The notes: generated by a model from the letters alone, not told the origin. A stretch of DNA of 64,000 nt from Alphaproteobacteria bacterium (GCA_030066595.1 JASJBI010000027.1:36881-100880), one strand, 5' to 3'; counted from the stretch's first letter, positions 46,524-56,122 are shown. Numbers and translations are program-made.

Positions 46524-46540
46524 ATTCTAAAATCTAGAAT
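46524..46540. promoter_or_regulatory. Candidate LysR operator between lysR and the tautomerase gene
   Basis: ATTCTA-AAATC-TAGAAT, a perfect inverted repeat with 5-base spacer, 27 bases upstream of the divergent lysR start and about 130 bases upstream of the tautomerase gene. Location and symmetry match a LysR recognition site. The surrounding 46500-46575 segment is AT-rich and should contain both promoters. Confidence 0.55.
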
Positions 46541-46668
46541 TCGAAGATTATCAAGTTTATTGATCATAATACAGTGTGCCCAGGAACGAAACGAGCGCAG
46601 GCCCATGCGAACCCCATGGCCGCGCGCGACGCCAACAGCAAGCCGTTGATCTTTGAAGGAGCCTCCAC

Positions 46669-47058
46669 ATGCCGCTGGTCCGTATCGCCGTCCCGACACA
46701 TTTGCCGACAGAAAGAGTGAGGGCCCTGGCGGACGCGGTGCACGAGGCCTTGGTGGGAACCTGCGACGTACCGCCGTCCGACCACTTTCAGCTGATCTCG
46801 CGATTTTCGGATCAGGACCGGATCATCGACCCGACCTTTCCTGACGTCGAGCGCTCGGCCGATGCGGTGATCGTCGAAATCCTGTTGCTCGCGGGGCGCG
46901 ACGACAACAGGAAGCGCCGGCTTTTTGAGGAGATTGCCAAAGGGGCCGAAGCGCACGGTTTTCGAGGCGACGACATCATGGTCGCCCTTGTCGAGAACAG
47001 GCCGATCGACTGGTCGCTCGGAGGCGGCAGGACCTATGACAGCTACGGTCATGACTAG
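46669..47058 (+). CDS. Tautomerase-superfamily protein (MSAD/4-oxalocrotonate tautomerase-like)
   Basis: A 129-residue protein starting MPLVRIAVPTHL. After removal of Met, Pro1 would be the catalytic base of the tautomerase superfamily. The length and pattern (ALADAVHEALVGTCDVPPSDHFQLISRF, GRDDNRKRRLFEEIAKG) match the duplicated-fold malonate-semialdehyde-decarboxylase-like members. GRDDNRKRRL holds the arginine/lysine cluster that binds the substrate carboxylate. It tautomerises, hydrates or decarboxylates a small acid, and the substrate is unknown. It is paired with the divergent LysR regulator. Confidence 0.88.
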   Translation: MPLVRIAVPTHLPTERVRALADAVHEALVGTCDVPPSDHFQLISRFSDQDRIIDPTFPDVERSADAVIVEILLLAGRDDNRKRRLFEEIAKGAEAHGFRGDDIMVALVENRPIDWSLGGGRTYDSYGHD

Positions 47059-47218
47059 CTGCGCATGACAGGATCGGTCGGCGGTTGATCTCTTCGATCA
47101 CCGGCGCGCCGCAGGTCGAAGACAAGCGCCAGGATTCGCCCCTATCCGGCCGCGTGCACCTACTCTTGGCGGCAAGCGGATAGACCTCCCGCCAAACTGC
47201 GGGTTTTCCTCCTTGCAC

Positions 47219-47234
47219 CTGTCAATCGTGACAG
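47219..47234. promoter_or_regulatory. Palindrome CTGTCA-N4-TGACAG, copy 2 (before the arginine deiminase operon)
   Basis: CTGTCA-ATCG-TGACAG in the 557-base gap between the tautomerase gene and the YfcC-type carrier gene, about 380 bases before that gene. A TACCGT hexamer, resembling a -10 element, begins at 47258, 24 bases after the TGTCA-N4-TGACA core. The rest of the gap shows no gene. An unusually long 5' leader would follow if this site controls the operon. Confidence 0.8.
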
Positions 47235-47615
47235 TTTCGGAGCGGCTGGAACTCCCCTACCGTTCCCGTCGCGAGATATCCCGAATGGTACACGTCGGGG
47301 CGTTGTCACGGTCTGTTGGTGAAGCCGGGCCACGGCAGTGAGAGGGCGTGAGCGTCCGAGGCATTGGGGGACTTTTCCTAGTGGGCCAGAGAAGGGTGCC
47401 ACATAACTGTAACGCAAACGTCATACAGTCCCATGTCGTGCAATGAAGGCGTGTATCGCGGTCGCACAACGGGGAGCGGCCTGTAGAGACAGGGAGAACA
47501 CGAGCCAGACGACATCGATCGGATAAACAACAACGGAAAACAACGTCCAGACGGACCGAAGCTCTATCAGTGACGCAGAGCCGACGTGCGGCTCGAATGC
47601 AAGGGGAGGGGACGA

Positions 47616-49106
47616 ATGGCGGACGAAGCACAGGCGCAGGCCCAGGCAGCGCCGGAGGCCAAGAAGAAGTTTCAGTTCCCGACCGCGTTCACCATCCTGT
47701 TTGGACTGATCATCGTCGTCGCCATCGCGACCTGGATCGTTCCCGCCGGCGAGTTCGATCGGCAGCGGAACGAGGCGCTCGGCCGCGACGTCCCGGTGCC
47801 CGGGACCTACCACCCGGTCCAGCCCAACCCGCAGGGCTTCGTCGCGGTCATGCTGGCGCCCATCGCCGGCCTCTACGACCCCGATACCAACGAAGCCAAC
47901 GCCATTGACGTGGCCGTCTTCGTGCTGGTGATCGGCGGCTTTCTTGGGATCGTCACCCGGACCGGCGCCATTGACGCGGGCATCGGCCGAACCATGGTCC
48001 GGCTTCGCGGGCGCGAGAAATGGATGATCCCCATCCTCATGGCGCTCTTTGCCGCGGGCGGCACGATCTACGGCATGGCGGAGGAGAGCCTCGCTTTCTA
48101 CACGATCATCATCCCGGTGGTGATCGCCGCTGGCTACGACGCGGCGACGGGCGTGGCGATCATCATGATCGGCGCCGCTATGGGGACGCTGGGCTCGACG
48201 GTCAACCCCTTCGCCGCGGTGATCGCCTCGGATGCGGCCGGGATCCCGTTCACGCAAGGGATCATCTGGCGCGTCGTCATCCTGGTGCTGGGCTGGCTGG
48301 CCTGCGTCGCCTACGTCATGCGCTACGCCGAACGGGTGCGCAAGGACCCGTCCAAGTCCATCGTCTTCGACATGAAGGAAAGCAACGAAGAGCATTTCCT
48401 GAAGGGGCGGGACCCGGCCGGCGTGGGCGATTTCACCACCAGGCAAGCGATCATCCTGGTGATCTTCGGGCTGTCCTTCGCGGTGATGATCTGGGGCGTG
48501 GCGGTGGCCGGCTGGTGGATGGCCGAGATGTCGGCTCTGTTCCTGTTCGCGGCGATCGTTTGCGGCGTGATCGGCCGCCTGGGCGAGCACGAATTCGTGG
48601 ACACCTTCGTCGACGGCGCCCGGGATCTCTTGGGCGTCGCGCTGATCATCGGCGTCGCCCGCGGCATCGTCGTGGTCATGAACGACGGCAAGATCACCGA
48701 TACCATCCTGCAATGGTCGGCGCAGGGCGTCGAGGGGCTGCCCGAGGTCGCCTTCATCAACGTCATGTATTGGCTACAGGTGGGCATGTCCTTCCTGGTA
48801 CCGTCCTCCTCGGGTCTGGCCGTCCTGACCATGCCCATCATGGCGCCGCTGTCGGATTTCGCCGGCGTCGGGCGCGATCTGGTGGTGACCGCCTATCAGT
48901 CGGCCAACGGCCTGGTGAACTTCTTCAACCCGACCTTCGCCGTGGTCATGGGCGGCCTAGCGCTCGGCCGCGTGCCCTATGAGCGCTGGGTCAAGTTCGT
49001 GATGCCGCTGTGCCTGATCATCACCATCATCATCATGGGCACGATCAGCCTCGGCACGCTCCTGGAGCCGGCGGCCGCGGCCGGCGGCGCAGCGTCGGGT
49101 GGATGA
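47616..49106 (+). CDS. YfcC-family transporter, probable arginine/ornithine (or peptide/C4-acid) carrier
   Basis: A 496-residue polytopic protein starting at the ATG at 47616, preceded by AAGGGGAGGGG. The frame opens 10 residues earlier. About 11-12 helices are visible. YfcC/DcuC family features include AIATWIVPAGEFDR, GGTIYGMAEESLAFYTIIIPV, GAAMGTLGSTVNPFAAVIAS and VPSSSGLAVLTMPIM. YfcC proteins are frequently found in arginine deiminase operons in place of the ArcD antiporter. Here it is the first gene of the operon, so exchange of arginine for ornithine is the best inference. The transport specificity is not proven by sequence. Confidence 0.85.
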   Translation: MADEAQAQAQAAPEAKKKFQFPTAFTILFGLIIVVAIATWIVPAGEFDRQRNEALGRDVPVPGTYHPVQPNPQGFVAVMLAPIAGLYDPDTNEANAIDVAVFVLVIGGFLGIVTRTGAIDAGIGRTMVRLRGREKWMIPILMALFAAGGTIYGMAEESLAFYTIIIPVVIAAGYDAATGVAIIMIGAAMGTLGSTVNPFAAVIASDAAGIPFTQGIIWRVVILVLGWLACVAYVMRYAERVRKDPSKSIVFDMKESNEEHFLKGRDPAGVGDFTTRQAIILVIFGLSFAVMIWGVAVAGWWMAEMSALFLFAAIVCGVIGRLGEHEFVDTFVDGARDLLGVALIIGVARGIVVVMNDGKITDTILQWSAQGVEGLPEVAFINVMYWLQVGMSFLVPSSSGLAVLTMPIMAPLSDFAGVGRDLVVTAYQSANGLVNFFNPTFAVVMGGLALGRVPYERWVKFVMPLCLIITIIIMGTISLGTLLEPAAAAGGAASGG

Positions 49107-49168
49107 GCGAGAGCACTACATAGGCGAATGGCCGGATCGACACCGGTCCACCGTGAGGGAGATGTGAC

Positions 49169-50395
49169 ATGAGCGACTATGGCGTCCATTCGGAACACGG
49201 CAAGCTTCGCAAGGTGATCGTGCACAAGCCGGGGCTGGCGATCGCGCGGCTTACGCCCGAGAACAGCGCCGATCTGCTGTTCGACGACGTGCTCTGGGTC
49301 AAGATGGCCCGCGTCGAGCACCTGGCCTTCACGGACGAGATGCGCCATCGCGGCATCGAGGTCTATTGGGTGCGCGAACTCCTGGAAGAGACCATCAAGG
49401 ACATGGAGGCGCGCAAGTGGCTCCTGGACTTGAGGATTACCGACAACACCGTCGGCGTCGGCATGGGGAACGAGCTGCGGGCCGCGCTGATGGAAATGGA
49501 TGCCTACAAGCTCTCTGTCCATCTGATCGGCGGCATCGCCCGGGCCGAGCTGCCGTTCGAGCCCAAGGGCATGGTGGGCGCGTTGCTCGAGCCCCATGAG
49601 TTCGTGCTGGCGCCGCTGCCGAACCAGCTGTTCACCCGCGACCCCTCGGCCTGGATCTATGGCGGGGTGACGCTCCACAACATGTACTGGCCGGCCCGCC
49701 GCCAAGAGACCCTGAACATGGCGGCGATCTACAAGTTTCACCCGATGTTCAAGAACGCCGTGTTCGAATTCTGGTACGGCGACGACGTCGAGAACGACCA
49801 CGGCATGGCCCATCTCGAAGGCGGCGACATCATGCCCGTGGGCAACGGCGTGGTCCTGATCGGCATGGGCGAACGTACGACGCCGCAGGGGGTCGGGCAG
49901 GTCGCCAAAGCCCTGTTCGCCAAGGGCGGGGCCGAGCGGGTCATCGCCGCCGCAATGCCCAAGGCGCGGGCGGCCATGCACCTGGACACGGTGTTCACCT
50001 TCTGCGACCACGACCTGGTCAACATGTTCCCGGACGTGGTGAACGCCCTGCGCACCTTCTCCATCCGGCCCGGCGACAAGGAAGGCGAGCTCTCGGTCGT
50101 CGAGGAGAAGAAGGACTTCCCCGGCGTCGTCGCCGAGGCGCTGGGCCTCAAGAAGCTGCGGCAGGTGCACACCGGCGGCGACGCCTACGAGGCCCAGCGC
50201 GAGCAGTGGGACGACGGCAACAATGTCGTCTGCCTGGAGCCGGGCGTGGTCGTCGCCTATGAGCGCAACACCTACACCAACACGCTCTTGCGCAAGGCGG
50301 GCGTCGAGGTGGTCACCATCGCCGGCAACGAGCTGGGCCGGGGCCGCGGCGGCGGGCACTGCATGACCTGCCCGATTCTGCGCGACCCGGCCTGA
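49169..50395 (+). CDS. arcA: Arginine deiminase
   Basis: A 408-residue arginine deiminase (arginine + water to citrulline + ammonia). All catalytic positions are present and spaced as in the Pseudomonas enzyme: D158 in [13 protein letters not shown]217 in [12 protein letters not shown]271 and D273 in [13 protein letters not shown], and nucleophile C398 in [11 protein letters not shown]. The N-terminal [19 protein letters not shown] is also typical. It is the first step of the fermentative arginine pathway completed by the ArcB and ArcC genes downstream. The gene follows the carrier after 62 bases, with GGGAGATG before its ATG. Confidence 0.97.
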   Translation: MSDYGVHSEHGKLRKVIVHKPGLAIARLTPENSADLLFDDVLWVKMARVEHLAFTDEMRHRGIEVYWVRELLEETIKDMEARKWLLDLRITDNTVGVGMGNELRAALMEMDAYKLSVHLIGGIARAELPFEPKGMVGALLEPHEFVLAPLPNQLFTRDPSAWIYGGVTLHNMYWPARRQETLNMAAIYKFHPMFKNAVFEFWYGDDVENDHGMAHLEGGDIMPVGNGVVLIGMGERTTPQGVGQVAKALFAKGGAERVIAAAMPKARAAMHLDTVFTFCDHDLVNMFPDVVNALRTFSIRPGDKEGELSVVEEKKDFPGVVAEALGLKKLRQVHTGGDAYEAQREQWDDGNNVVCLEPGVVVAYERNTYTNTLLRKAGVEVVTIAGNELGRGRGGGHCMTCPILRDPA

Positions 50396-50451
50396 CCTGC
50401 GGCCGGGCCAAGCGACATAGCAAGCAACACGAAGAGTGATGGAGATCTGAG

Positions 50452-51453
50452 ATGCCGATCAACTTGAAGAACCGCCATTTCCTCAAGATCCTGGATTTCA
50501 CGCCGGACGAGATCCGCTTTCTGCTGCAGTTGTCGAAGGAGCTCAAGGCCGCGAAATACGGCGGCTACGAGCAGCAGCGGCTCACGGGCAAAAACATCGC
50601 CCTCATCTTCGAGAAGACCTCGACACGGACCCGCACCGGCTTCGAAGTCGCGGCCTATGATCAGGGCGCGAACGTCACCTATCTCGGCCCGACGGGGACG
50701 CAGATCGGCCACAAGGAGTCCATGAAGGACACCGCCCGGGTGCTGGGGCGCATGTATGACGCCATCGAGTATCGCGGCTTCGGCCAGGAGGTTGCCGAGG
50801 AGCTGGCGCAGTATGCCGGCGTGCCGGTCTACAACGGCCTGACAGACGAGTTTCACCCGACCCAGATGCTGGCCGATTTCCTGACCATGCGCGAGTACAC
50901 GCACAAGCACTACTCGGACATGACCTTCTGCTTCCTGGGCGACGGCCGCAGCAACATGGCGCACTCCTATCTGATCGCCGGCGCCAAGATGGGCATGGAC
51001 GTGCGCATCGCCGCCCCGAAGGAAGTCTGGTCGAGCGATGAAATGATCGACACGGCGCGCGGAATCGCCGATGAGACCGGCGGCAAGATCACCGTGACCG
51101 AGAACGTGCAGGAAGGCGTCGAGGGGGCGGACTATGTCCTGACCGATGTCTGGGTCTCCATGGGCGAGGCGGACTCCGTGTGGGAGGAGCGCATCAAGCT
51201 CTTGACGCCGTACCGCGTGACCAGCGCCGTAATGGAGATGACCGGCAATCCGCACACCAAGTTCCTGCATTGCCTGCCGGCATTTCATAATCGGGAGACC
51301 AAGGTTGGCGAGGAGATCTACCAAAAGTTCGGCATCGAATGCATGGAGGTGACCGAAGAGGTCTTCGAGTCTCCGGCCTCGGTTGTCTTTGACCAGGCCG
51401 AGAATCGCATGCATACGATCAAGGCCGTTCTGGTGGCCACGATCGGAGCTTGA
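50452..51453 (+). CDS. arcB: Ornithine carbamoyltransferase (catabolic)
   Basis: A 333-residue ornithine carbamoyltransferase. The carbamoyl-phosphate motif is [13 protein letters not shown] near residue 57. [12 protein letters not shown], the [13 protein letters not shown] segment and FLHCLPAFH (catalytic cysteine, near residue 270) are also visible. In this operon it runs in the catabolic direction, phosphorolysing citrulline to ornithine and carbamoyl phosphate. The length is that of ArcB, slightly longer than anabolic ArgF. It lies 56 bases after arcA. Confidence 0.97.
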   Translation: MPINLKNRHFLKILDFTPDEIRFLLQLSKELKAAKYGGYEQQRLTGKNIALIFEKTSTRTRTGFEVAAYDQGANVTYLGPTGTQIGHKESMKDTARVLGRMYDAIEYRGFGQEVAEELAQYAGVPVYNGLTDEFHPTQMLADFLTMREYTHKHYSDMTFCFLGDGRSNMAHSYLIAGAKMGMDVRIAAPKEVWSSDEMIDTARGIADETGGKITVTENVQEGVEGADYVLTDVWVSMGEADSVWEERIKLLTPYRVTSAVMEMTGNPHTKFLHCLPAFHNRETKVGEEIYQKFGIECMEVTEEVFESPASVVFDQAENRMHTIKAVLVATIGA

Positions 51454-51509
51454 TCTCACTACCGGGTCGGCGGATCAAGCGACGGTTGCAACAGCGAAGG
51501 GGCGAGACG

Positions 51510-52940
51510 ATGACACGGGGACTGGGCGTTGGCGCTGCGGACTGGCCGCAGGGGTCGGTGTTGAAGCTCGGGCTGTTGGGGTCCTGCGCCGGGCTTGCCG
51601 TGCTGCTCCAGGGCGGGCCAGCGTCCGCGGACGAGATCGAGGACGCGCGCGCCAAGCTGCTTCTGTTGAAGGAAAGGCTGGCGGCGCTGGAGGCGCGCCA
51701 GGACACGGTCGAGAGCGTCGGCGTCGCGGCCCCCGCGGCCGCGGTACAGGCGGGCGACAAGCCGCGCTCCTGGAAGCTGCCGGGCACCAACACGTCGATC
51801 GCCGTCGGCGGCTACGCCAAGCTCGACCTGCTGTTCGACCTGGGCCCGTTCGCCGGCGACTCGCTCGTGCCGCAGGACATCCCATTCGCGAACTCGACTG
51901 CCGACCTGCGCAAGGGAACCTTCCGGGCGCACGCCCGGCAGAGCCGGCTCTGGTTCAAGTCCTGGACGCCCACGGATTGGGGTGAGTTGGCGACCCACAT
52001 CGAAGGCGATTTCTTCGGCACCGGCGGCAACGAAATCGTCTCCAACTCGACCAGCTTCAGGCTGCGGCACGCCTACGGGCGCCTCGGCCCGGTGCTGGCC
52101 GGCCAATGGTGGACGAATTTCCAGGACGTGGATTCGGAGATGAATACCCTCGACTTCTACGGGCAAGAGGGCACCATCTTCATCCGCCAGGCGCAGATCC
52201 GATACTCGCATGTGTTCCGCGGCGGAAGTACCACGCTGGACGTCGCCCTCGAGAACCCGGAGACGACCGGCCAGCCGCAGAGCGTGGTGGGTCGCGCCGG
52301 CCCGGGCCTGGGGCCCAGCGGGATCGCCGTCGACCGCATGCCGGACTTCACGGGACAGCTCCGATACACCCACTCCAAGGGCCACGTGGCCCTGCGCGGC
52401 CTGCTGCGCTATGCCGCCGTGGACAGCGGCGGCGGCGGCAATTCCGCGGTCCCGTCGACTCTTGCGGTCGCCGACAACGCGGTCGGCTGGGGCGCCGGCA
52501 TCTCGGGCGTGTTCTCGATCACCGACAAGGACACCGTCGGCGGGCAGTTCAACTACGGCGACGGCATCGGCCGATACCTGCAGGGCGTCGGCATCCGCGG
52601 TGGCTTCGCCTGCAGCGCCGGCTGCGACAGCAACGCGTCCGGGCTTGCGGCGCAGACCACCTTTGGCGGCGCCGGTTGGTATGGGCGGCAATGGACCGAG
52701 ACGATCGAGACGAATGTCGGCGCCGGCTACTCTTTCGTGTCGCTCAAGACGAACGTGATCGGTGCGGCCGGCGTCGCCGGCGTTCCGAGAAGTTCCTGGA
52801 ACGCGAACGGCAACATCATCTGGAGCCCGGTGCCTGCGGTCAATTTCGGCCTCGAAGTCATCTACGCCCGAACGGTGTTCAAGGCGAACGGCCAGAATGA
52901 TGCGCTGCGGTTCATGACCTCGTTCCAGTTCAACTTCTGA
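51510..52940 (+). CDS. DcaP-like outer-membrane porin inside the arginine deiminase operon
   Basis: A 476-residue outer-membrane protein started at the ATG at 51510, with GAAGGGG upstream. It has an atypical N-terminal signal (LKLGLLGSCAGLAVLLQGGPASA) followed by a coiled-coil segment (EDARAKLLLLKERLAALEAR), the layout of DcaP-like trimeric porins. SIAVGGYAKLDLLFD starts the beta-barrel. Alternating beta-strand sequence runs to the terminal phenylalanine (FQFNF), the outer-membrane insertion signal. DcaP-like channels take up small anionic molecules and peptides. Its place between arcB and arcC suggests a role in admitting the arginine source or releasing products. Confidence 0.82.
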   Translation: MTRGLGVGAADWPQGSVLKLGLLGSCAGLAVLLQGGPASADEIEDARAKLLLLKERLAALEARQDTVESVGVAAPAAAVQAGDKPRSWKLPGTNTSIAVGGYAKLDLLFDLGPFAGDSLVPQDIPFANSTADLRKGTFRAHARQSRLWFKSWTPTDWGELATHIEGDFFGTGGNEIVSNSTSFRLRHAYGRLGPVLAGQWWTNFQDVDSEMNTLDFYGQEGTIFIRQAQIRYSHVFRGGSTTLDVALENPETTGQPQSVVGRAGPGLGPSGIAVDRMPDFTGQLRYTHSKGHVALRGLLRYAAVDSGGGGNSAVPSTLAVADNAVGWGAGISGVFSITDKDTVGGQFNYGDGIGRYLQGVGIRGGFACSAGCDSNASGLAAQTTFGGAGWYGRQWTETIETNVGAGYSFVSLKTNVIGAAGVAGVPRSSWNANGNIIWSPVPAVNFGLEVIYARTVFKANGQNDALRFMTSFQFNF

Positions 52941-53021
52941 CCCCGGGCGGCGGCGCGGCAAGGCAGGCAGGGAGACTGATTGGGCAGGACCGGTAACCGA
53001 ACGACCTGAGGGAGGATAGCT

Positions 53022-53954
53022 ATGCGAGTCGTCGTCGCCCTAGGTGGCAATGCCCTACTTCGTCGCGGTCAGGCCATGACCGCCGAGAACCAGCGCGCCA
53101 ATGTCAAGATCGCCTGCGAGGCAATGGCGGAGATCGTCCGCAAGGACCACCAGCTGGTGATCGCCCACGGCAACGGTCCGCAGGTGGGTCTGCTCGCCCT
53201 GCAGGGTGCGGCCTACAAGCCCGACGAGGCCTATCCGCTGGACGTGCTCGTCGGCGACACGCAGGGACAGATCGGCTATCTGATCGAGCAGGAGCTCGGC
53301 AACATCCTGCCGTTCGAGCAACCCTTCGCGACCATCCTGACCCAGATCGAGGTGGACCGGAACGACCCGGCGTTCCACAACCCGACCAAACCGATCGGTC
53401 CGGTCTACGAGAAGGAGGAGGCGGAGCGCTTGGCGGCCGAGCGTGGCTGGACCATCGCGCCGGACGGGGACAAGTACCGCCGCGTGGTGCCTTCCCCCTT
53501 GCCGAAACGGATCTTCGAGTTGCGGGTCGTCGAGTTCTTGGTGGACCACGGCGTGATCGTGATCTGCGCCGGCGGCGGCGGCATCCCGACCATGTATCGC
53601 GAAGACGGCAGCCTGGCGGGCGTCGAGGCGGTCATCGACAAGGACCGCGCCGGCGCGCTGCTCGCTTCGGGCATCAAGGCGGAGGTCTACCTCATGTTGA
53701 CCGATGCGGACGCGGTCTATCAGGGCTGGGGTACGCCCGAGCAAAAGGCCATTCGGCATGCCTCGCCGCACGCGCTCGCCGAAATGGAATTCGCCGCCGG
53801 TTCCATGGGGCCCAAGGTGCAGTCCGCCTGCGAATTCGCGGTGGCGACCGGCGGGATCGCCGGCATCGGCCAGCTGTCGGATGCGCTGGCCATCGTCGAA
53901 GGGCGGGCGGGCACCCTGGTCTCCAAGGATTTCAAGGGCATCGAGTACGCCTGA
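53022..53954 (+). CDS. arcC: Carbamate kinase
   Basis: A 310-residue amino-acid-kinase-fold carbamate kinase (carbamoyl phosphate + ADP to ATP + carbamate). [16 protein letters not shown] starts the phosphate-binding region. [24 protein letters not shown] and the C-terminal [13 protein letters not shown] are also typical. It produces the ATP of the arginine deiminase pathway and is the last gene of the operon. It follows the porin gene after 81 bases, with GGGAGGATAGCT before the start. Confidence 0.97.
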   Translation: MRVVVALGGNALLRRGQAMTAENQRANVKIACEAMAEIVRKDHQLVIAHGNGPQVGLLALQGAAYKPDEAYPLDVLVGDTQGQIGYLIEQELGNILPFEQPFATILTQIEVDRNDPAFHNPTKPIGPVYEKEEAERLAAERGWTIAPDGDKYRRVVPSPLPKRIFELRVVEFLVDHGVIVICAGGGGIPTMYREDGSLAGVEAVIDKDRAGALLASGIKAEVYLMLTDADAVYQGWGTPEQKAIRHASPHALAEMEFAAGSMGPKVQSACEFAVATGGIAGIGQLSDALAIVEGRAGTLVSKDFKGIEYA

Positions 53955-54673
53955 CGGTCCCATTTTCCTGTCGGATGACGGCGCGCCGGGGCGGGCCTCC
54001 GCCCTGGCGGAGAGCGGCGGCAGCATGCGGGGCGGGGCCAGGCGGCTTGCCGCGCCCAAACCGCAGCAGACGGGATCGCAGATCACCCGATAGCACCCCG
54101 GCGGAGGTCGACGGGCCGCCTCCTCCGGGCAATCGCCATGTCGTCTGCCAGCGCAGGCGTACGTGGGCGCGCCGGCCGATTGCCACACCTGTGCCCGGTC
54201 CGGCCACCGCTATCTGCTGAAGCCGAAGCCGATCTGTTCGCACTTGGTTTTTGACCTGTCACATCTGACAGTTCCCAACGCTACCCTCTGCGTCTAGCAT
54301 GCTGAGTCTTGGGTCGAAAACGCAGGGCCGCCCGGCGACTAAGAGGGCTCTCTGCCTCCAGGAATGACGTTGCGGTCTCGGCTGCCGTTGACGACAGGGG
54401 AGCTACGGGAATCCGATCAGGAATGATCAACCTACCGCAAGGCAATCGCGGAATACGGTCCGTCGCCAAGCATCGCAGAGGGGTACGCGTACGTGCGCTC
54501 CGCCCGGGCGCAGATCGACACCCTGTGTTGCTGGGTTTCGATGCGCCCAACAAGCGGGCGCAGGGCCTATCCTGTCACGATCCGGGCGTACCATGAGGAC
54601 TGAAAGAGCGGAACTGTCTGCGCGCCATCCCGCGTCGACGTGCCGGCGCTGCAATTGAACGGGACGTTTTGGA
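53955..54673. other. Long intergenic region between arcC and the V/A-ATPase operon
   Basis: About 720 bases without a credible gene. It holds the third CTGTCA-N4-TGACAG palindrome (54256-54271) and a second perfect palindrome, GATCA-GGAA-TGATC (54415-54428). A long leader would precede atpB. Open frames on either strand here have no family features and look like GC-rich noise. I see no clear terminator for the arc operon beyond GC-rich inverted segments near 53975-54025. Confidence 0.55.
54256..54271. promoter_or_regulatory. Palindrome CTGTCA-N4-TGACAG, copy 3 (before the V/A-ATPase operon)
   Basis: CTGTCA-CATC-TGACAG, about 400 bases upstream of atpB. TAGCAT, a -10-like hexamer, starts at 54295, 24 bases after the TGTCA-N4-TGACA core, the same spacing as in copy 2. 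It shares sequence and position relative to a long leader with the arginine deiminase operon copy, which suggests common regulation. Confidence 0.8.
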
Positions 54674-56122
54674 ATGACACAGCAACTGGTTCGGTATTCG
54701 AAGATCCTGTCGATCGTCGGGGACATCCTGCAAGTCCAGGTGCCCGAGGCCTCAGAGGGCGAGGACGCGGTCGTCCGCTTCAAAGATCTTGCCATCGTCG
54801 AGGCGGAGGACGGCGGCAAGGCCATGGCCCAGGTGATCAATATCGTCCGCGACACGGTCTCGCTGCAGATCTTCACGGGAACCAAGGGCGTTTCCACGAG
54901 CGCGACCGTGACCTTCCTCGGCCATCCCATGCAGACGATATATTCGCCCAATATCCTCGGCCGCGTCTTCACGGGCGCCGGCGACCCCATGGATACCGGC
55001 CCCGACTTGTCCTCGGATCCGCAGGTCAACATCGGCGGGCCCTCGGTCAATCCAGTCGAGCGCATCGTCCCGACCAAGATGATCCGCACCGACGTGCCGA
55101 TGATCGACGTGTTCAACTGCCTCGTCGAGAGCCAGAAGATCCCGATCTTCTCGGTCTCGGGCGAACCCTACAACCCGTTCCTGGCGCGCATCGGCATCCA
55201 GGCGGACGCGGACATCGTGGTGTTCGGCGGCCTCGGCCTGATCTTCGACGACTACTACGTTTTCCGAAAGACCTTCGAGGACGCGGGCGTGTTCTCGCGT
55301 ACGGTCATGTTTGTCAACCAGGCGTCCGATCCGATCGTCGAGCGCTTGCTGGTCCCCGACATGGCGTTGGCCGTGGCCGAGCGTTTTGCCGTCGAGGAGG
55401 GCAAGCGGGTGCTCGTCCTGCTCACTGATATGACGGCCTATGCGGACGCGCTCAAGGAGATCGGCATCTCCATGGAGCGCGTACCGTCCAACCGCGGTTA
55501 TATGGGCGATCTCTATTCGCAGCTCGCGCGCCGCTACGAGAAGGCGTGCGACTATGCCAAGGGCGGCTCGGTCACCATCCTCGCCGCCACGACGATGCCG
55601 GGCAACGACGTGACCCATCCGGTGCCCGACAACACGGGCTACATTACCGAGGGCCAGTTCTACCTGCACAGCGGTGTCATCGATCCGTTCGGATCGCTGT
55701 CGCGCCTCAAACAGAACGTGATCGGCAAGGTCACGCGGGAAGACCACAGCCAGATCATGAACACCATGATCCGGTTCTACTCCGAGAGCCAGGACGCCGC
55801 GCAGAAGCAGGCGATGGCCTTCGATCTGTCGGACTTCGACCACCAGCTTCTCAAATTCGGCGCGCTGTTCCGCGAGCGGTTCATGGACATCAACGTGTCG
55901 ATCCCGCTCGAGGACGCGCTCGATCTGTCGTGGAAGACCATGGCGGAGTGCTTCCAGCCAGAGCAGCTGCTGATGAAGCAAGAGCTGATCGACAAATACT
56001 TCCCGAAGGACGTGTCGGCCGAAGCGCCGGCTGCGCCGGCGGAGGCAGAAGAAACGGCGGAAGAGCCCGCCGCCACGGAGGAATCGGAGCAGGAAGCCCA
56101 TGGCAAAGCTGCAGCTCAGTAA
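54674..56122 (+). CDS. atpB: V/A-type ATPase subunit B
   Basis: A 482-residue non-catalytic nucleotide-binding subunit. It lacks a Walker A GKT; the equivalent loop reads FSVSGEPYNPFLARIG, as in other V/A-type B subunits. GDPMDTGP, PTKMIRTDVPMIDVFNCLV, LLTDMTAYADAL and RGYMGDLYSQLARRYE are conserved. The normal core ends near residue 450. About 30 residues of acidic, alanine/glutamate-rich tail follow (EEPAATEESEQEAHGK), overlapping the atpD start by 23 bases. It is the first gene of a seven-gene operon. Subunit B forms the hexameric head with AtpA. Confidence 0.95.
   Translation: MTQQLVRYSKILSIVGDILQVQVPEASEGEDAVVRFKDLAIVEAEDGGKAMAQVINIVRDTVSLQIFTGTKGVSTSATVTFLGHPMQTIYSPNILGRVFTGAGDPMDTGPDLSSDPQVNIGGPSVNPVERIVPTKMIRTDVPMIDVFNCLVESQKIPIFSVSGEPYNPFLARIGIQADADIVVFGGLGLIFDDYYVFRKTFEDAGVFSRTVMFVNQASDPIVERLLVPDMALAVAERFAVEEGKRVLVLLTDMTAYADALKEIGISMERVPSNRGYMGDLYSQLARRYEKACDYAKGGSVTILAATTMPGNDVTHPVPDNTGYITEGQFYLHSGVIDPFGSLSRLKQNVIGKVTREDHSQIMNTMIRFYSESQDAAQKQAMAFDLSDFDHQLLKFGALFRERFMDINVSIPLEDALDLSWKTMAECFQPEQLLMKQELIDKYFPKDVSAEAPAAPAEAEETAEEPAATEESEQEAHGKAAAQ

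Noticed and set aside
47081..47098. FNR-like sequence TTGATC-TCTTC-GATCA before the arginine deiminase operon
   Set aside because: The spacer length and half-sites do not fit TTGAT-N4-ATCAA. The CTGTCA-N4-TGACAG palindrome nearby is far better supported.
54281..54553. A 90-codon minus-strand frame in the atp leader region
   Set aside because: It is Arg/Pro/Ser-rich, without a ribosome site or family feature. The palindrome GATCA-GGAA-TGATC lies inside it.
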